From: Polyangium fumosum
GTDB lineage: Bacteria > Myxococcota_A > Polyangia > Polyangiales > Polyangiaceae
Length of the DNA: 64,000 nucleotides
Direction of reading: 5' to 3'
NCBI RefSeq assembly: GCF_005144585.1
Contig: NZ_SSMQ01000039.1
Coordinates: 1-64,000 of the forward strand
Position numbers and translations under genes: made by a program. The first letter of the stretch is position 1. Every line of letters begins with the position of its first letter. The notes beneath the pieces were generated by a model. That model saw nothing but the letters and a program-made list of their open reading frames with translations. It was not told where the DNA came from and ran no database searches. Shown one piece after another: positions 35,761-45,586 of this stretch.

Positions 35761-38580
35761 TCAGGGCGTACTCAGGGGATTCGCGGGGCTGCTCCCCGCG
35801 GCGAGCTCGTCGCCGTCGAGATATCCGTCGAGATCCCGATCGATGCCGATGCGCACCCCGGAGCCCGGCGGCACGCACGTATACGTGAGCGAGCTGCTCG
35901 TCGCGAGGAAGATCGAACGCAGAATCGCGTCGGGGATCGGCGGCATCGCCTGCTGATCGACGACGAAGCGCTGGATCTCCGGGATGTAGAGGTAGCCGAC
36001 CTCCACCGCCGGAGACGAGCCCGAGATGCCCTTCGCCACGAGATCACATTCGAGGGCGTTCGCGCGCTGCAAGAGGAGATCGATTCGCGCTGCCGCCGAG
36101 GCCTGGTTCATCACCGTGAGCGTCACCTGTTGCCCGACGATGGGCGCGAGGTTCGTGTCGAACACGAGCTGATACGCCTCCATATCGCGCTTCGCCTGGT
36201 CCCCCGCGGATGTGAGAGGGATCCCCGGCGCAATCAAGACGCCGTCCGGAAGGGTCCCGGGCAAAACCTGGGTGCCCGCGTCGAAAATGGAGCTGCGCTG
36301 GAACAACGTCGGGGTCGCCCCGTCGTGGGTGAAGCCGAAGCCACGAATCTGATCCCCCAGGAAGGGATCGGGGTTCTCGGAGCCGAAGGCGGCGGCGGAG
36401 CCGAACATGCCGACCTTCTGGTACTGGTTGCGCAGGTGCACGTTCTTGAAGATCTGCGGCGGTCCGCCAAAACCCGAGGATCCATCGGCCCCGAAGAAGC
36501 CCGGGAAACGATCGTTCGGGTTGGCATTGGGATCGATCGGATGACACGTCCCGCAGGTGATCCCCCCGGGGAGGATCGCCGTCTGGAGGAAAAACGCGCG
36601 GCCCGCCTGCTGGGAGGGCGTCAGCGAATTGTCGAGGTTCCGGATCGGGTTCGGCGGATAGGCGACCTGGAGGATGAACTCCGCGAAGGCCTGCATTTGC
36701 TCGTCGCTAAGCTCCGCCGTTCGGCCGAGCAAGCCCACGAACGCGGGATTGAACTTCCGGAATGCGGCCTCCTCGTCGAACGCCCCCGTCCCCGACTGCA
36801 CGCTCGGCTCGTCATTGCCGCCCGTGCGGTCGGCGCGCCAGTGCATCGGGCCCTGGTTCGCCATGCCGCGCAGGCTCTGGGTCGCCATCGGGCCCTTCAT
36901 CGGGTGGAAATCGGGATTGATGAACAAGGGCCCCTTGAAGGGCCCGGGGTTGTTCAGGATCGTGCCGTCGGGGTTGCCGAGATCCCAGGAGAGATCGTCC
37001 ATGTCACCGAAGATGTGGCAGCTCCCGCAGGCCGCCTCGCCATTGCTGGACGACAGCCGCGCGTCGTAGAGGAGAGGCCGCCCCGCGACGACGCTCGCCG
37101 GCTCGGGGTTGTACATCTTCACGTGGGCGAGCTCTTGGCGTGTCGACAGGCTCACGACGGAAATCGCATTGTCGAAGCGCGTGAGGACGTACATGCGCGC
37201 TCGGCCCTCGTCGAGCACCATGCCCGTCGGTCCGCCGCCGCTCAGCGGGATGTGGCTCGACGTGCTGGGCACGAAGGAGTTGTTCTCCAGCGCGGCCGTA
37301 TTGAACACGCCGATCTTCGAGGACCCGAACGCGGCCACGTACAGGGTGGTGCCGGAGCTCGAAATGGCCATGCCGAGCGGCTGCGCGAGGCTCCTCTGGT
37401 TCACGGACGGAGGCGCCGGCAGATCGAAATAATCGATGTGCTTGTTGAGGTGCCGCGGGGCGACGCCGCCGGGGCCGAGCACCGTGATCCGGCTCTCGTG
37501 CAGGTGGCCCTGGAGCGTCTCGCCGGCGAAGATCCCGTCCCCCTCGAAGCGCAGGTCATTGCGGGCCTCGGTGTTGCTGACGTAGACCTTCCCATTGACG
37601 GGATTGACGGCCATGTTGAAGAGGACCGTCCCCACACCCGAGAAGGACCCCGCGGAGCCCGCGACCTGCTTGGGCGGGTTCGCGTTGGCGTCGATGACGA
37701 ACACGTCCTTGTCGGGCAGCGAGAAATTCACGGCGTCATCCCAGGGGCGGCCGAGGACGTCCCGCCACGACGTGCCGTTGTACTTCACGAGGACGCCGAC
37801 CTCGGGCGCGGGGAACCCTTGGAAATTCGTGTTCGGCCCGGGCACGCCGCCAAACGCCTCGCCGCCGTTGGGGACCAGGGATTCGTCGACGATGGTCGTG
37901 CGATTGCCTGAATGGAACACGGCCGCATAAACACGCGATCCGTCGGGCGTGGCCGCGAGCGCGCGGGGCGTGTCGCCGAAGAGGTTCAGGATCTTGAGCG
38001 GCGCGCCGCCCATCGTCGTGCCGAGGCTTCCTGCCTCGAAGACCCATACGTCCGCGCGGCCCACGCCGGGCGTCGTGAGCTGGGGGTCGAAGGGCGCGTT
38101 CTGGCCGCGGTGGGCCGTGGTGATGAATGCGCGGTTCTTGCTCGGACCAGCGAAGACGATATCGCGCGGCTCGTCGCCGACGTGCAGGGTGCGCACGACG
38201 GAGCCCCATCCGGTCCCGTGCACGTTGACGATGCTCACGCTGTCGGACATGTGGTTGACGACCCACACCTCGCTGTTGCTGCGCGCGGCGACCGCGACGG
38301 GCTCGAGTCCGACGGGCACGGAGCCGGTATGCTCCAGGATGCCGCTGTACGTGAGCCGAAAAATCTCGAGGCGATTGTCGGGTGTATTGACCACGAAGAG
38401 CAGATGTCCGCTCGGCGACATCGCGATCGGACGGACCTGACCGCTCTCGAACAAGGTATAAGACGTGTCGGCGGCGGACACCTCCGAGGACTGCGAGAGC
38501 GTCGCGCCGAGCGTGGCGCCAAAGAAAGCCAAGCACTTCAATCGCGTGAGCGGCGTGGCCGCGTGAGGCATGGATCGCAT
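35761..38580 (-). CDS. Secreted beta-propeller di-haem cytochrome
   Basis: 939 aa from the ATG at 38580 (GGGAGG upstream). A signal peptide ends near SEVSAAD. A YVTN-type propeller follows (RPIAMSPSGHLLFVVNTPDNRLEIF, PVAVAARSNSEVWVVNHMSDSVSIVN, GMAISSSGTTLYVAAFGSSKIGVF). Then come two c-type haem sites, CGSCH (about 517) and CGTCH (about 676), in the usual arrangement of MauG/cytochrome-c-peroxidase-related modules. The protein ends with a calcium-binding-like DRDLDGYLDGDEL turn. It is probably periplasmic or on the surface and electron-accepting; the substrate is unknown. The 951-residue upstream ATG lacks a ribosome binding site. Confidence 0.85.
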   Translation of the reverse strand: MRSMPHAATPLTRLKCLAFFGATLGATLSQSSEVSAADTSYTLFESGQVRPIAMSPSGHLLFVVNTPDNRLEIFRLTYSGILEHTGSVPVGLEPVAVAARSNSEVWVVNHMSDSVSIVNVHGTGWGSVVRTLHVGDEPRDIVFAGPSKNRAFITTAHRGQNAPFDPQLTTPGVGRADVWVFEAGSLGTTMGGAPLKILNLFGDTPRALAATPDGSRVYAAVFHSGNRTTIVDESLVPNGGEAFGGVPGPNTNFQGFPAPEVGVLVKYNGTSWRDVLGRPWDDAVNFSLPDKDVFVIDANANPPKQVAGSAGSFSGVGTVLFNMAVNPVNGKVYVSNTEARNDLRFEGDGIFAGETLQGHLHESRITVLGPGGVAPRHLNKHIDYFDLPAPPSVNQRSLAQPLGMAISSSGTTLYVAAFGSSKIGVFNTAALENNSFVPSTSSHIPLSGGGPTGMVLDEGRARMYVLTRFDNAISVVSLSTRQELAHVKMYNPEPASVVAGRPLLYDARLSSSNGEAACGSCHIFGDMDDLSWDLGNPDGTILNNPGPFKGPLFINPDFHPMKGPMATQSLRGMANQGPMHWRADRTGGNDEPSVQSGTGAFDEEAAFRKFNPAFVGLLGRTAELSDEQMQAFAEFILQVAYPPNPIRNLDNSLTPSQQAGRAFFLQTAILPGGITCGTCHPIDPNANPNDRFPGFFGADGSSGFGGPPQIFKNVHLRNQYQKVGMFGSAAAFGSENPDPFLGDQIRGFGFTHDGATPTLFQRSSIFDAGTQVLPGTLPDGVLIAPGIPLTSAGDQAKRDMEAYQLVFDTNLAPIVGQQVTLTVMNQASAAARIDLLLQRANALECDLVAKGISGSSPAVEVGYLYIPEIQRFVVDQQAMPPIPDAILRSIFLATSSSLTYTCVPPGSGVRIGIDRDLDGYLDGDELAAGSSPANPLSTP

Positions 38581-38931
38581 GACACCTCCCAGGGCAGTGG
38601 CGACGGCCGGGAACACGCCGCCATGGTCAGGAAGAAAAGGCCCAACGGGAGGATTGCCCGCAGACTGTGTTCTGTAAAGGGAGGAGGATCCCGATTACGA
38701 CGGGAAGCACCGCAGCAGGGATCTCTTGGATGGTATGGACGACGCCCACGCGGAGTTCGTCCGGGGTTCGCCCGCGCCCGTCGCGACCGTACGATGTGCG
38801 CTCGGCGCAGGCGTGCGTGTTCGACATAAAAAGCCCATGGACGCATTGCGGGCCGGCGTCCGCGTCGAGGTCAGGTTCGGCAGAAAAAAACGACAGGGAG
38901 GGCCCGCACGGACGGCCCCGCCAGCGCGCCG
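38581..38931. promoter_or_regulatory. 351 bp leader region of the propeller cytochrome gene
   Basis: Flanked by two minus-strand genes, so it contains the 3' flank of the HEAT-repeat gene and the promoter of the cytochrome gene. No coding potential or RNA gene was recognised. An A-run lies at 38881-38891 next to GC-rich sequence, and read on the minus strand it is a T-run that could end the HEAT-repeat operon transcript. No strong stem directly precedes it. Confidence 0.4.
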
Positions 38932-40875
38932 TCAAGCGGCGGTCTCGCCCGCCTTCTCCAGGAACAAGCTTCCCGTCGTTCGTCGAGACGCACCATTCCG
39001 CTCCGAGGGTGCCCCCTCCGAGGAGCGCCACCCCTTCTTGTCCTCGCCCCCAGCCCCGAGCCCGAGCGCCTGGGACGCCTCGAAGACCACCTCCGGCGAA
39101 GGATCCGAGAGCGCCCGCACGAGCGCGGGCACCGCGAGCCACCGCTCCTCCACCTGCGCGAGGCTCCGCGCCGCGAGCGCGCGCGCCTCCGCGGAGGGAT
39201 CACTCACGGCGACCTCCGCGAGCGCCGCCGTCGCCTCCGGCCCTCGCCGATCGGCGAGCTCCAGAATGGCCCGCACCCGATCCTCGAGCCGCGCCGCGCG
39301 CCGCGCCGCAATGGCGAAACGCGAGAGCGTCACCATCCTGCGGCCGCTCTCGGCAGGACGCACCGTGCCCACACGCGCCTCGAACGCCCGCGCCACGGCC
39401 TCGCCCTCCGCCTCGCAGACGGCCCGCGCCGCCGCCGCGGCAGCCGGGTCCGAAAGGAGCGCCCGCGCCTCGGCGACCCACGTCTCCACGCCCGCGAGCG
39501 CGCGCGCCACGATCCACGCCGCCTGCGCGACGCCCTCGGGTTTGTCCCTCCCCAGCATTGCCACCGCCTGCTCGCCGCCGATGCGCCCGAGCGCGAGCGC
39601 CGCGCTCTCCCGCGCCTCCGCGGCCGCGTCGTCGAGCGCCCGCCCGAGCGCCGCCGCGTGCCGGGACGAACCAAGCTCCCCGAGGATCCGAAAGACCCCC
39701 GCGCGCACCGCGCCCGCCTCGTGCCGCGCCGCGGCGACGATCGCCTCGGACAAACCCGCGCGCCCCACGGCCACGAGCGCGGCTCGCGCCGCCGCTTGCC
39801 CCTCGCCCGTCGCCTCCCCGAGCGCCGCGGCCCAGGCCGAGACCATTCCGAGCCGATCCATCGCGAGCGCCGCGCTCCGCCGCACGTCGTCGCACGGATC
39901 GAAGAGCGCCCGCTCGATCGCCGATCGATCCTTCGGCGAGAGGGCCGCGAGCGCGTCCACCGCGCGGGATCGCACCTCCGGATCGGGATCGCCGAGCGTG
40001 GCCACGAGCGTCCCCACGACCTCCTCGTCGCCCACCCGCGCAAGCGCCGCCGCGGCCCGCGCGCGCACGCCGCTCGACGGATCGCCCAGGACGACGCTCA
40101 CGAGCGGCCGCGTCGACCGCGGATCCCCGATATGCCCGAGCGCCTCTGCCGCGGCCGTCCTCGCCGCGGCATTGCCGTCGCCGAGCTGCGCCACGAGCGA
40201 CAACGTCGCCCCCGGATCGCCGATCTTCCCGAGCACCCGCGCGGCCCAGGTCCGCGCCTGTACACGCTCGTCGTCGAGCATCTCCACGAGCGGCCGCACC
40301 GCGTCCGATCCGAAGGAAATGAGCGCCTCGGCCACGACCTTCGCGCCCCCCTCGCCCTGCGACGCGAGCGCCTCGCAGAGGTGCGGCAGCACCGCGATGT
40401 CGGGAATGGATCCAATGGCCTCGGCCGCGGCGAGCCGCACCGTCGTGTCCTCATGCGGATTCGCGAGCGCCGACGCGAGGGCGGGGCTCGCCGACGCGGC
40501 GCCGAGCTTGCCGAGCATCCGCGCCGCGTGGGCCCGCTCGTTCCACGATTTCGATTCGCGCAGCGCGCGCTCCCAGGCCGCGCGCAAGCCGAGCTCCTCG
40601 CAGACCACCGCGCAGCGCGCCTCCTCGTCGAGCGCCTGCTCCAGGACGGCCAGGATCGTGCTGCGATCGAAGCCTTGCGCGAGCGATCGCGCCACGCGCG
40701 CGGCCGGCTCGACGCGCAGCCTGGAGAGCACCTTCCGCGCGGCCGCGAGCCGCTCGACCGCGCGCCGCTCGTGCCGCCGCCGCAGCGCCTCACGCCCGAT
40801 GACCGAGATACCTGGCACGAGCGCGACGACCGCGATCCCGAGACCCACGTACAGGACCAAGACAAGGGCACTCAC
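38932..40875 (-). CDS. Membrane-anchored HEAT-repeat protein
   Basis: 647 aa from a GTG at 40875, with GGGGGAGACG just before it. One N-terminal membrane helix (VSALVLVLYVGLGIAVVALVPG) is followed by a long array of HEAT/PBS-lyase-type repeats (about 31 residues each): ARMLGKLGAASASPALASAL, AAEAIGSIPDIAVLPHLCEAL, AARVLGKIGDPGATLSLVAQL, AAEALGHIGDPRSTRPLV, AAAALARVGDEEVVGTLV and so on to about residue 610. Such solenoids bind proteins. It lies 31 nt after the glycosyltransferase gene, probably the same operon, so it may scaffold that enzyme. Confidence 0.85.
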   Translation of the reverse strand: MSALVLVLYVGLGIAVVALVPGISVIGREALRRRHERRAVERLAAARKVLSRLRVEPAARVARSLAQGFDRSTILAVLEQALDEEARCAVVCEELGLRAAWERALRESKSWNERAHAARMLGKLGAASASPALASALANPHEDTTVRLAAAEAIGSIPDIAVLPHLCEALASQGEGGAKVVAEALISFGSDAVRPLVEMLDDERVQARTWAARVLGKIGDPGATLSLVAQLGDGNAAARTAAAEALGHIGDPRSTRPLVSVVLGDPSSGVRARAAAALARVGDEEVVGTLVATLGDPDPEVRSRAVDALAALSPKDRSAIERALFDPCDDVRRSAALAMDRLGMVSAWAAALGEATGEGQAAARAALVAVGRAGLSEAIVAAARHEAGAVRAGVFRILGELGSSRHAAALGRALDDAAAEARESAALALGRIGGEQAVAMLGRDKPEGVAQAAWIVARALAGVETWVAEARALLSDPAAAAAARAVCEAEGEAVARAFEARVGTVRPAESGRRMVTLSRFAIAARRAARLEDRVRAILELADRRGPEATAALAEVAVSDPSAEARALAARSLAQVEERWLAVPALVRALSDPSPEVVFEASQALGLGAGGEDKKGWRSSEGAPSERNGASRRTTGSLFLEKAGETAA

Positions 40876-40906
40876 CGTCTCCCCCGATCCTCTTTGAATG
40901 CCGACG

Positions 40907-42442
40907 TCAAGCCCGCTGTGCGGCGGGGGCAGCGGGCGCAAACCCTTTGCGCCCAAACTTATCCCAGCCCTTCTTCCCCTTCAAAAAATCGTAGAGGCCT
41001 CGGAGCTGCCAGAACACCAGGTATTGCCGATATCCTAGATTCGACAAGATCCCCACGAACAAGAGCACAATCGCGTCACGCGCCCGCGGGTAGGGCACGA
41101 GCGACGCTGTGCCGGCGTGCCCCCGCCCGGGCCGCGCCGAGAACGTACAGAGCACGATCGACAGCGTCGACAGGCAGAAATTCATGGCCATCGCGAGCCC
41201 CATGAACGCGAGCAATGCCTTGCCGGAGAGCGCGCCGAAGATCGAGGTCAGGACGAGCAGGAGGTATCCGACGCACTCGGTCGGCGGCGCGAGCGCCTCG
41301 AACACGAGCTGATACGGCATCGCGAAGAGGCCGATCTGCCGGAACTGCGGCCGAAACAGCATCGCGCGGTGATAACTCATGACCTCCCAGAGCCCCCGGT
41401 ACCACCTTGCTCGTTGCTTCCCGAGGTCCCGATAATTCTCGGGCGCCTCCGTCCACGTGACCGCGAAGGGCAAACAGACGATTCTCCCCGGCCTGCCCTT
41501 GTCGAGCAGATACCGATGAAGCCGCACCACGATTTCCATGTCTTCGCAGACCGTGTGCGCCCCTTCCGTGCAGTATTCGATGCAGATCCTGGAGCGAACG
41601 TGGCGCGTGAGAAAGCCGCCGACCTCGAAAAGTACGTCACGCCGGATCAGCGCGAAAACACCGGAGAGAATGAGCACGGCGTTGTCCTCGGACAAGGCCG
41701 TCCGCCCCTTCGCGAAGGATCGCATGTATTCCACGATCTGCAGCTTCCCGATGAGGCTCGTCGGCAGCGCGAGCTCCTTCACCTCGCCCTCGCGGATGGT
41801 CGATCCATTCGAGAGCCCGACTTGCACGCCCACGGCCACCGTATCGTCGGGCGACTCCATCACCTTGCGCACGGCGAGCAGGAGCGCGTCCGGGACGAGC
41901 AGGCTATCGGCGTCCATGCTGGTCACGAATTCGCCGGCGGCGACGCTCGTCGCTGCATTCAGCGCGTCCGCCTTCCCGCCGTTCTCCTTGTCGATCAAGA
42001 CCATCCGCTTGACGTTCTCGGGCAAGCCCGTCCGGCACTCCCACATGCCGCGCACCTCGGCCGTATCGAGCCCGCTCGCGCGCTCGAGCACGGCCGGGAC
42101 GAACGGGTACGCCGAGAGCAGGACCTCGACGGTCCGGTCCTTCGATCCATCGTTGCAGATCACGATCTCGTAGGCCGGATAGCGCAGGCGGAGCTGCGAT
42201 TTCAGGCTCTCGACGATCGTGACCTCCTCGTTGTAGGCCGGTACGAGCAGCGAAACGACGGGCAAGAATGCGTCGCGCTCGGAGAGCGACGCGGGACGAA
42301 CGAGCTCGGCTGTGAGCTCGTGTCGAATGCGACGATAACTGACCAGGACGAACCGTAGGTTGATCAGAAAAAACAGGGTCACGTACCCGACGATCACGAG
42401 ATCGAGGATACGCAGGAGCCAGATGAGCGCGCCCAATGCCAC
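40907..42442 (-). CDS. Membrane family 2 glycosyltransferase
   Basis: 511 aa from a GTG at 42442. One N-terminal membrane helix is followed by a GT-A domain: VSLLVPAYNEE (about 65), ICNDGSKDRT, KENGGKADALN, metal-binding DAD in TSMDADSL, EDMEIVVRL (the ED acceptor motif) and QRARWYRG (the QxxRW motif of processive enzymes). Three to four C-terminal helices follow. The D, DxD, ED, QxxRW set is that of poly-N-acetylglucosamine (PgaC-like), hyaluronan and cellulose-type synthases, so it probably makes an exopolysaccharide. The reading is confident for the family but not for the sugar. HEAT-repeat gene follows. Confidence 0.9.
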   Translation of the reverse strand: MALGALIWLLRILDLVIVGYVTLFFLINLRFVLVSYRRIRHELTAELVRPASLSERDAFLPVVSLLVPAYNEEVTIVESLKSQLRLRYPAYEIVICNDGSKDRTVEVLLSAYPFVPAVLERASGLDTAEVRGMWECRTGLPENVKRMVLIDKENGGKADALNAATSVAAGEFVTSMDADSLLVPDALLLAVRKVMESPDDTVAVGVQVGLSNGSTIREGEVKELALPTSLIGKLQIVEYMRSFAKGRTALSEDNAVLILSGVFALIRRDVLFEVGGFLTRHVRSRICIEYCTEGAHTVCEDMEIVVRLHRYLLDKGRPGRIVCLPFAVTWTEAPENYRDLGKQRARWYRGLWEVMSYHRAMLFRPQFRQIGLFAMPYQLVFEALAPPTECVGYLLLVLTSIFGALSGKALLAFMGLAMAMNFCLSTLSIVLCTFSARPGRGHAGTASLVPYPRARDAIVLLFVGILSNLGYRQYLVFWQLRGLYDFLKGKKGWDKFGRKGFAPAAPAAQRA

Positions 42443-42666
42443 CCCCCACGTCCCTCCGGAGCTCCGAGGTCAGGATGCACCGGCGCTTCCTGGTACCCAA
42501 AGTCTCCGGGGTGGTCACGAAAACACCATTCTACCGTGTTTCTCGTAACGCGGTATACACGAACGTGTATTCGAATGGGAACGGACATGGCGTTTCGGGA
42601 AGACACGGACGGACGAACGTGCTATGGCCCAGGCGCGCGCGATTTAACGAGGACAAACCACCGCCC
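42443..42666. promoter_or_regulatory. Divergent control region, glycosyltransferase / uvrA
   Basis: 224 bp between divergent genes. It includes the inverted repeat ATACACG-AA-CGTGTAT (42555-42570) and, overlapping it, a TATACA box (42554-42559) that could be a -10 element. Within the same stretch, GAACGTGTATTC (42561-42572) resembles the Gram-positive type SOS box GAACnnnnGTTC with one mismatch. This placement would let a repressor block uvrA transcription. Confidence 0.45.
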
Positions 42667-45582
42667 ATGCGCAAGACCAGGACGAAGAACGAGATCCCCG
42701 CCGCCCGCGAGCCCGATTTCATCGTCGTGAAAGGCGCCCGCGAGCACAACCTCCGCATCGAGCACCTCGAGGTCCCCAAGCGCAAGCTCGTGGTGTTCAC
42801 CGGCCCGAGCGGCTCGGGCAAGTCGAGCCTCGCGTTCGATACGCTATATGCCGAGGGCCAGCGCCGCTACGTCGAGACGCTCTCGGCTTATGCCCGGCAA
42901 TTCCTCGGCCAGCTCGATCGCCCGTCGGTCGAGCACGTCTCCGGCCTCTCGCCCACGATCGCCATCGAGCAAAAGAGCGCGTCCTCGAATCCGCGCTCCA
43001 CCGTCGGGACGATCACCGAGATCTACGATTACCTGCGCGTGCTTTACGCCCGCGCCGGCGAGCAGCGTTGCACCACCTGCGGCAAGGCCGTGGCCTCGCA
43101 GAGCGTCGACGAGATCGTCGAGGCGCTGCTGGAGCTGCCCGAAGGCAGCCGCGCCACCCTTCTCGCCCCGCTCGTCGTGCACCGGAAAGGCGAGCACAAG
43201 GAGATCTTCGAAGATCTCGCGACGCGCGGTTTTTCGCGCGTCATCGTCGACGGCAACATGGAGAAGCTCGATCCCCTGCCCCGCCTCGACAAGAAGCTCT
43301 GGCACGACATTTCGCTCGTCGCCGATCGCATCACGGTGCGCGCCGAGGATCGCCCGCGCATCGCCGAGAGCATCGAGCTCGCGCTGCGCGAAGGCAAAGG
43401 CGAGATGATCGTCGACGTCGAGGGGGAAACCCCCCGCCCCTTCAGCCAGGCGCGCATGTGCTGCGGCAAGAGTTATCCCGAGCTCAGCCCGCAGAGCTTT
43501 TCGTTCAACAGCCCGCTCGGCATGTGCCCGAAATGCAGCGGCCTCGGCACGCGGCTCGAAGCGGATCCGAATCTCATCGTGCCAAACCCGGCGCTCTCGC
43601 TCCGGGAGGGCGCCATCGCGCCCTGGGCCTCGGCGATGTCGCGCGGCGAGGGCTGGACGTTCCGCATCGCGGACGCAGTGGCCAAGGCGACGGGCGTGGA
43701 CCTCGATACGCCGTTCGGAAAGCTCTCGGCGAAGAAGCGCGAGCTCATTCTGTACGGGCTCGAAGGCAAGAAGATCGCCGTGCAATGGGGCAAGGAGGGC
43801 TCGGAGAGCCACGGGACCTTCGGGATGAAGTTCGAGGGCGTGATCCCGAACCTGGAGCGGCGCTTCCGCGACACGACGAGCGACATGGCGCGGGATGTCT
43901 ACCGGAAGTTTTTCCGGGAAATGCCCTGCGACGCCTGCGAAGGAAGGCGCCTCCGCCCGGAGACGCTCGCCGTCCTCCTCGCCGAGAAAAACATCGCCGC
44001 GGTGACGTCGATGACGGTGGGCGCCGCGATTCATTTCGTGCAGACACTCGCCCTGCCCGGCGGCAAGGCCCGGATCACGGAGGGCGCGTCGCGCGAGATC
44101 GAGGCGCGGCTCGGGTTCTTGATGAACGTGGGGCTCGATTACCTGACGCTCGATCGCTCGGCGACCACGCTCTCCGGCGGCGAGGCGCAGCGCATAAGGC
44201 TCGCGAGCCAGCTCGGCAGCGAGCTCTCGGGCGTGATGTACGTGCTCGACGAGCCGAGCATCGGCCTACACCAGCGCGACAACGAGAGGCTGATCGCGAC
44301 GCTACGGCGCCTGCGGGATCTCGGCAATACGGTGGTCGTGGTCGAGCACGACGAGGAGACGATCCGCGCGGCCGACCACGTCGTGGATTTCGGCCCCGGC
44401 GCCGGCCACGAGGGCGGCCGTGTGCTCTTCGCCGGCACGCCCGAGGAGCTCGAAGAGGCCAAAGGCAACGTGACCGGCGATTACCTCTCCGGCCGCCGCC
44501 GCATCGAGATCCCCGCCGAGCGCCGGAAGCCGAGCGGCTGGATCAAGATCAAAGGCGCGCGAGAGCACAATTTGAAAAACGTCGATGCGCGCATCCCGAT
44601 CGGCGTCCTCTCGGCCGTGACGGGCGTCTCCGGCGCAGGGAAGAGCTCGCTCGTCAATGGCATTCTGCTCCCGGCGCTGAGCCGCGCGCTGCACGACGCG
44701 ACGGGCCCCGTGGGCGCGCACGACACGATCGAGGGGCTCGACGTGCTCGACAAGGTGATCGCCATCGATCAGCAGCCGATCGGACGCACGCCGCGCTCGA
44801 ACCCGGGCACGTACACGAAAGCGTTCGACCACATCCGCGAGGTCTTCGCGCTCCTGCCCGAGGCGCGGGCGCGCGGCTGGGACTCGGGTCGATTCAGCTT
44901 CAACGTGAAAGGCGGGCGCTGCGAGAGCTGCCACGGCGACGGCGTCGTGAAGGTGGAGATGCATTTCCTCGCCGACGTGTACGTGCCCTGCGAGGTCTGC
45001 GGCGGCAAACGGTACAACGCGCAGACGCTCTCGGTGCGCTTCAAAGGGAAAAACATCACCGAGGTGCTCGAATCGAGCGTGGAGGAATGCCTCGGGATGT
45101 TCGAGCACCACGTGGCCCTGAAGCGAATCCTGACGACACTCGTGGACGTGGGCCTCGGCTACATGAAGATCGGCCAGCGCGCGACGACGCTCTCCGGCGG
45201 CGAAGCGCAACGGGTGAAGCTGAGCCGCGAGCTCGGAAAAACCCAAACGGGGCGCACGCTCTACGTGCTCGACGAGCCCACGACGGGCCTGCATTTCGAG
45301 GACATCCGGCGCCTGCTCGTGGTGCTCGCACGGCTCGTGGACGCGGGGAATACGGTCGTGGTGATCGAGCACAACCTCGACGTCATCAAATTCGCCGACT
45401 GGGTGCTCGACCTCGGCCCCGAAGGCGGCGCGCGCGGCGGGCGCGTGATCGCGGAAGGCGCGCCGGAGGCGGTGGCGCGGGTGCCGGAGTCCCATACGGG
45501 GCGGTTTTTGGCAGACATCCTCGGGCGGGAGCAGGTCAAGGCGAAGGCCAAGAACGGCAAATCCACCCGCGTTCACGCCTGA
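42667..45582 (+). CDS. uvrA: Excinuclease ABC subunit A
   Basis: 971 aa from the ATG at 42667, a usual UvrA length. First nucleotide site: TGPSGSGKSSLAFDTL (about 46-58), signature LSGGEAQRIRLASQLGSEL and Walker B YVLDEPSIGLH. Second site: TGVSGAGKSSLVN, LSGGEAQRVKLSREL and YVLDEPTTGLHF. The zinc module CESCHGDGVVKVEM...CEVCGGKRYN is present, as is a first Cys set (CTTCGKAV). UvrA recognises DNA damage and recruits UvrB in nucleotide excision repair. The frame is open upstream but without protein similarity. Converges with the RegA-like gene, 4 nt apart. Confidence 0.97.
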   Translation: MRKTRTKNEIPAAREPDFIVVKGAREHNLRIEHLEVPKRKLVVFTGPSGSGKSSLAFDTLYAEGQRRYVETLSAYARQFLGQLDRPSVEHVSGLSPTIAIEQKSASSNPRSTVGTITEIYDYLRVLYARAGEQRCTTCGKAVASQSVDEIVEALLELPEGSRATLLAPLVVHRKGEHKEIFEDLATRGFSRVIVDGNMEKLDPLPRLDKKLWHDISLVADRITVRAEDRPRIAESIELALREGKGEMIVDVEGETPRPFSQARMCCGKSYPELSPQSFSFNSPLGMCPKCSGLGTRLEADPNLIVPNPALSLREGAIAPWASAMSRGEGWTFRIADAVAKATGVDLDTPFGKLSAKKRELILYGLEGKKIAVQWGKEGSESHGTFGMKFEGVIPNLERRFRDTTSDMARDVYRKFFREMPCDACEGRRLRPETLAVLLAEKNIAAVTSMTVGAAIHFVQTLALPGGKARITEGASREIEARLGFLMNVGLDYLTLDRSATTLSGGEAQRIRLASQLGSELSGVMYVLDEPSIGLHQRDNERLIATLRRLRDLGNTVVVVEHDEETIRAADHVVDFGPGAGHEGGRVLFAGTPEELEEAKGNVTGDYLSGRRRIEIPAERRKPSGWIKIKGAREHNLKNVDARIPIGVLSAVTGVSGAGKSSLVNGILLPALSRALHDATGPVGAHDTIEGLDVLDKVIAIDQQPIGRTPRSNPGTYTKAFDHIREVFALLPEARARGWDSGRFSFNVKGGRCESCHGDGVVKVEMHFLADVYVPCEVCGGKRYNAQTLSVRFKGKNITEVLESSVEECLGMFEHHVALKRILTTLVDVGLGYMKIGQRATTLSGGEAQRVKLSRELGKTQTGRTLYVLDEPTTGLHFEDIRRLLVVLARLVDAGNTVVVIEHNLDVIKFADWVLDLGPEGGARGGRVIAEGAPEAVARVPESHTGRFLADILGREQVKAKAKNGKSTRVHA

Positions 45583-45586
45583 TTCG

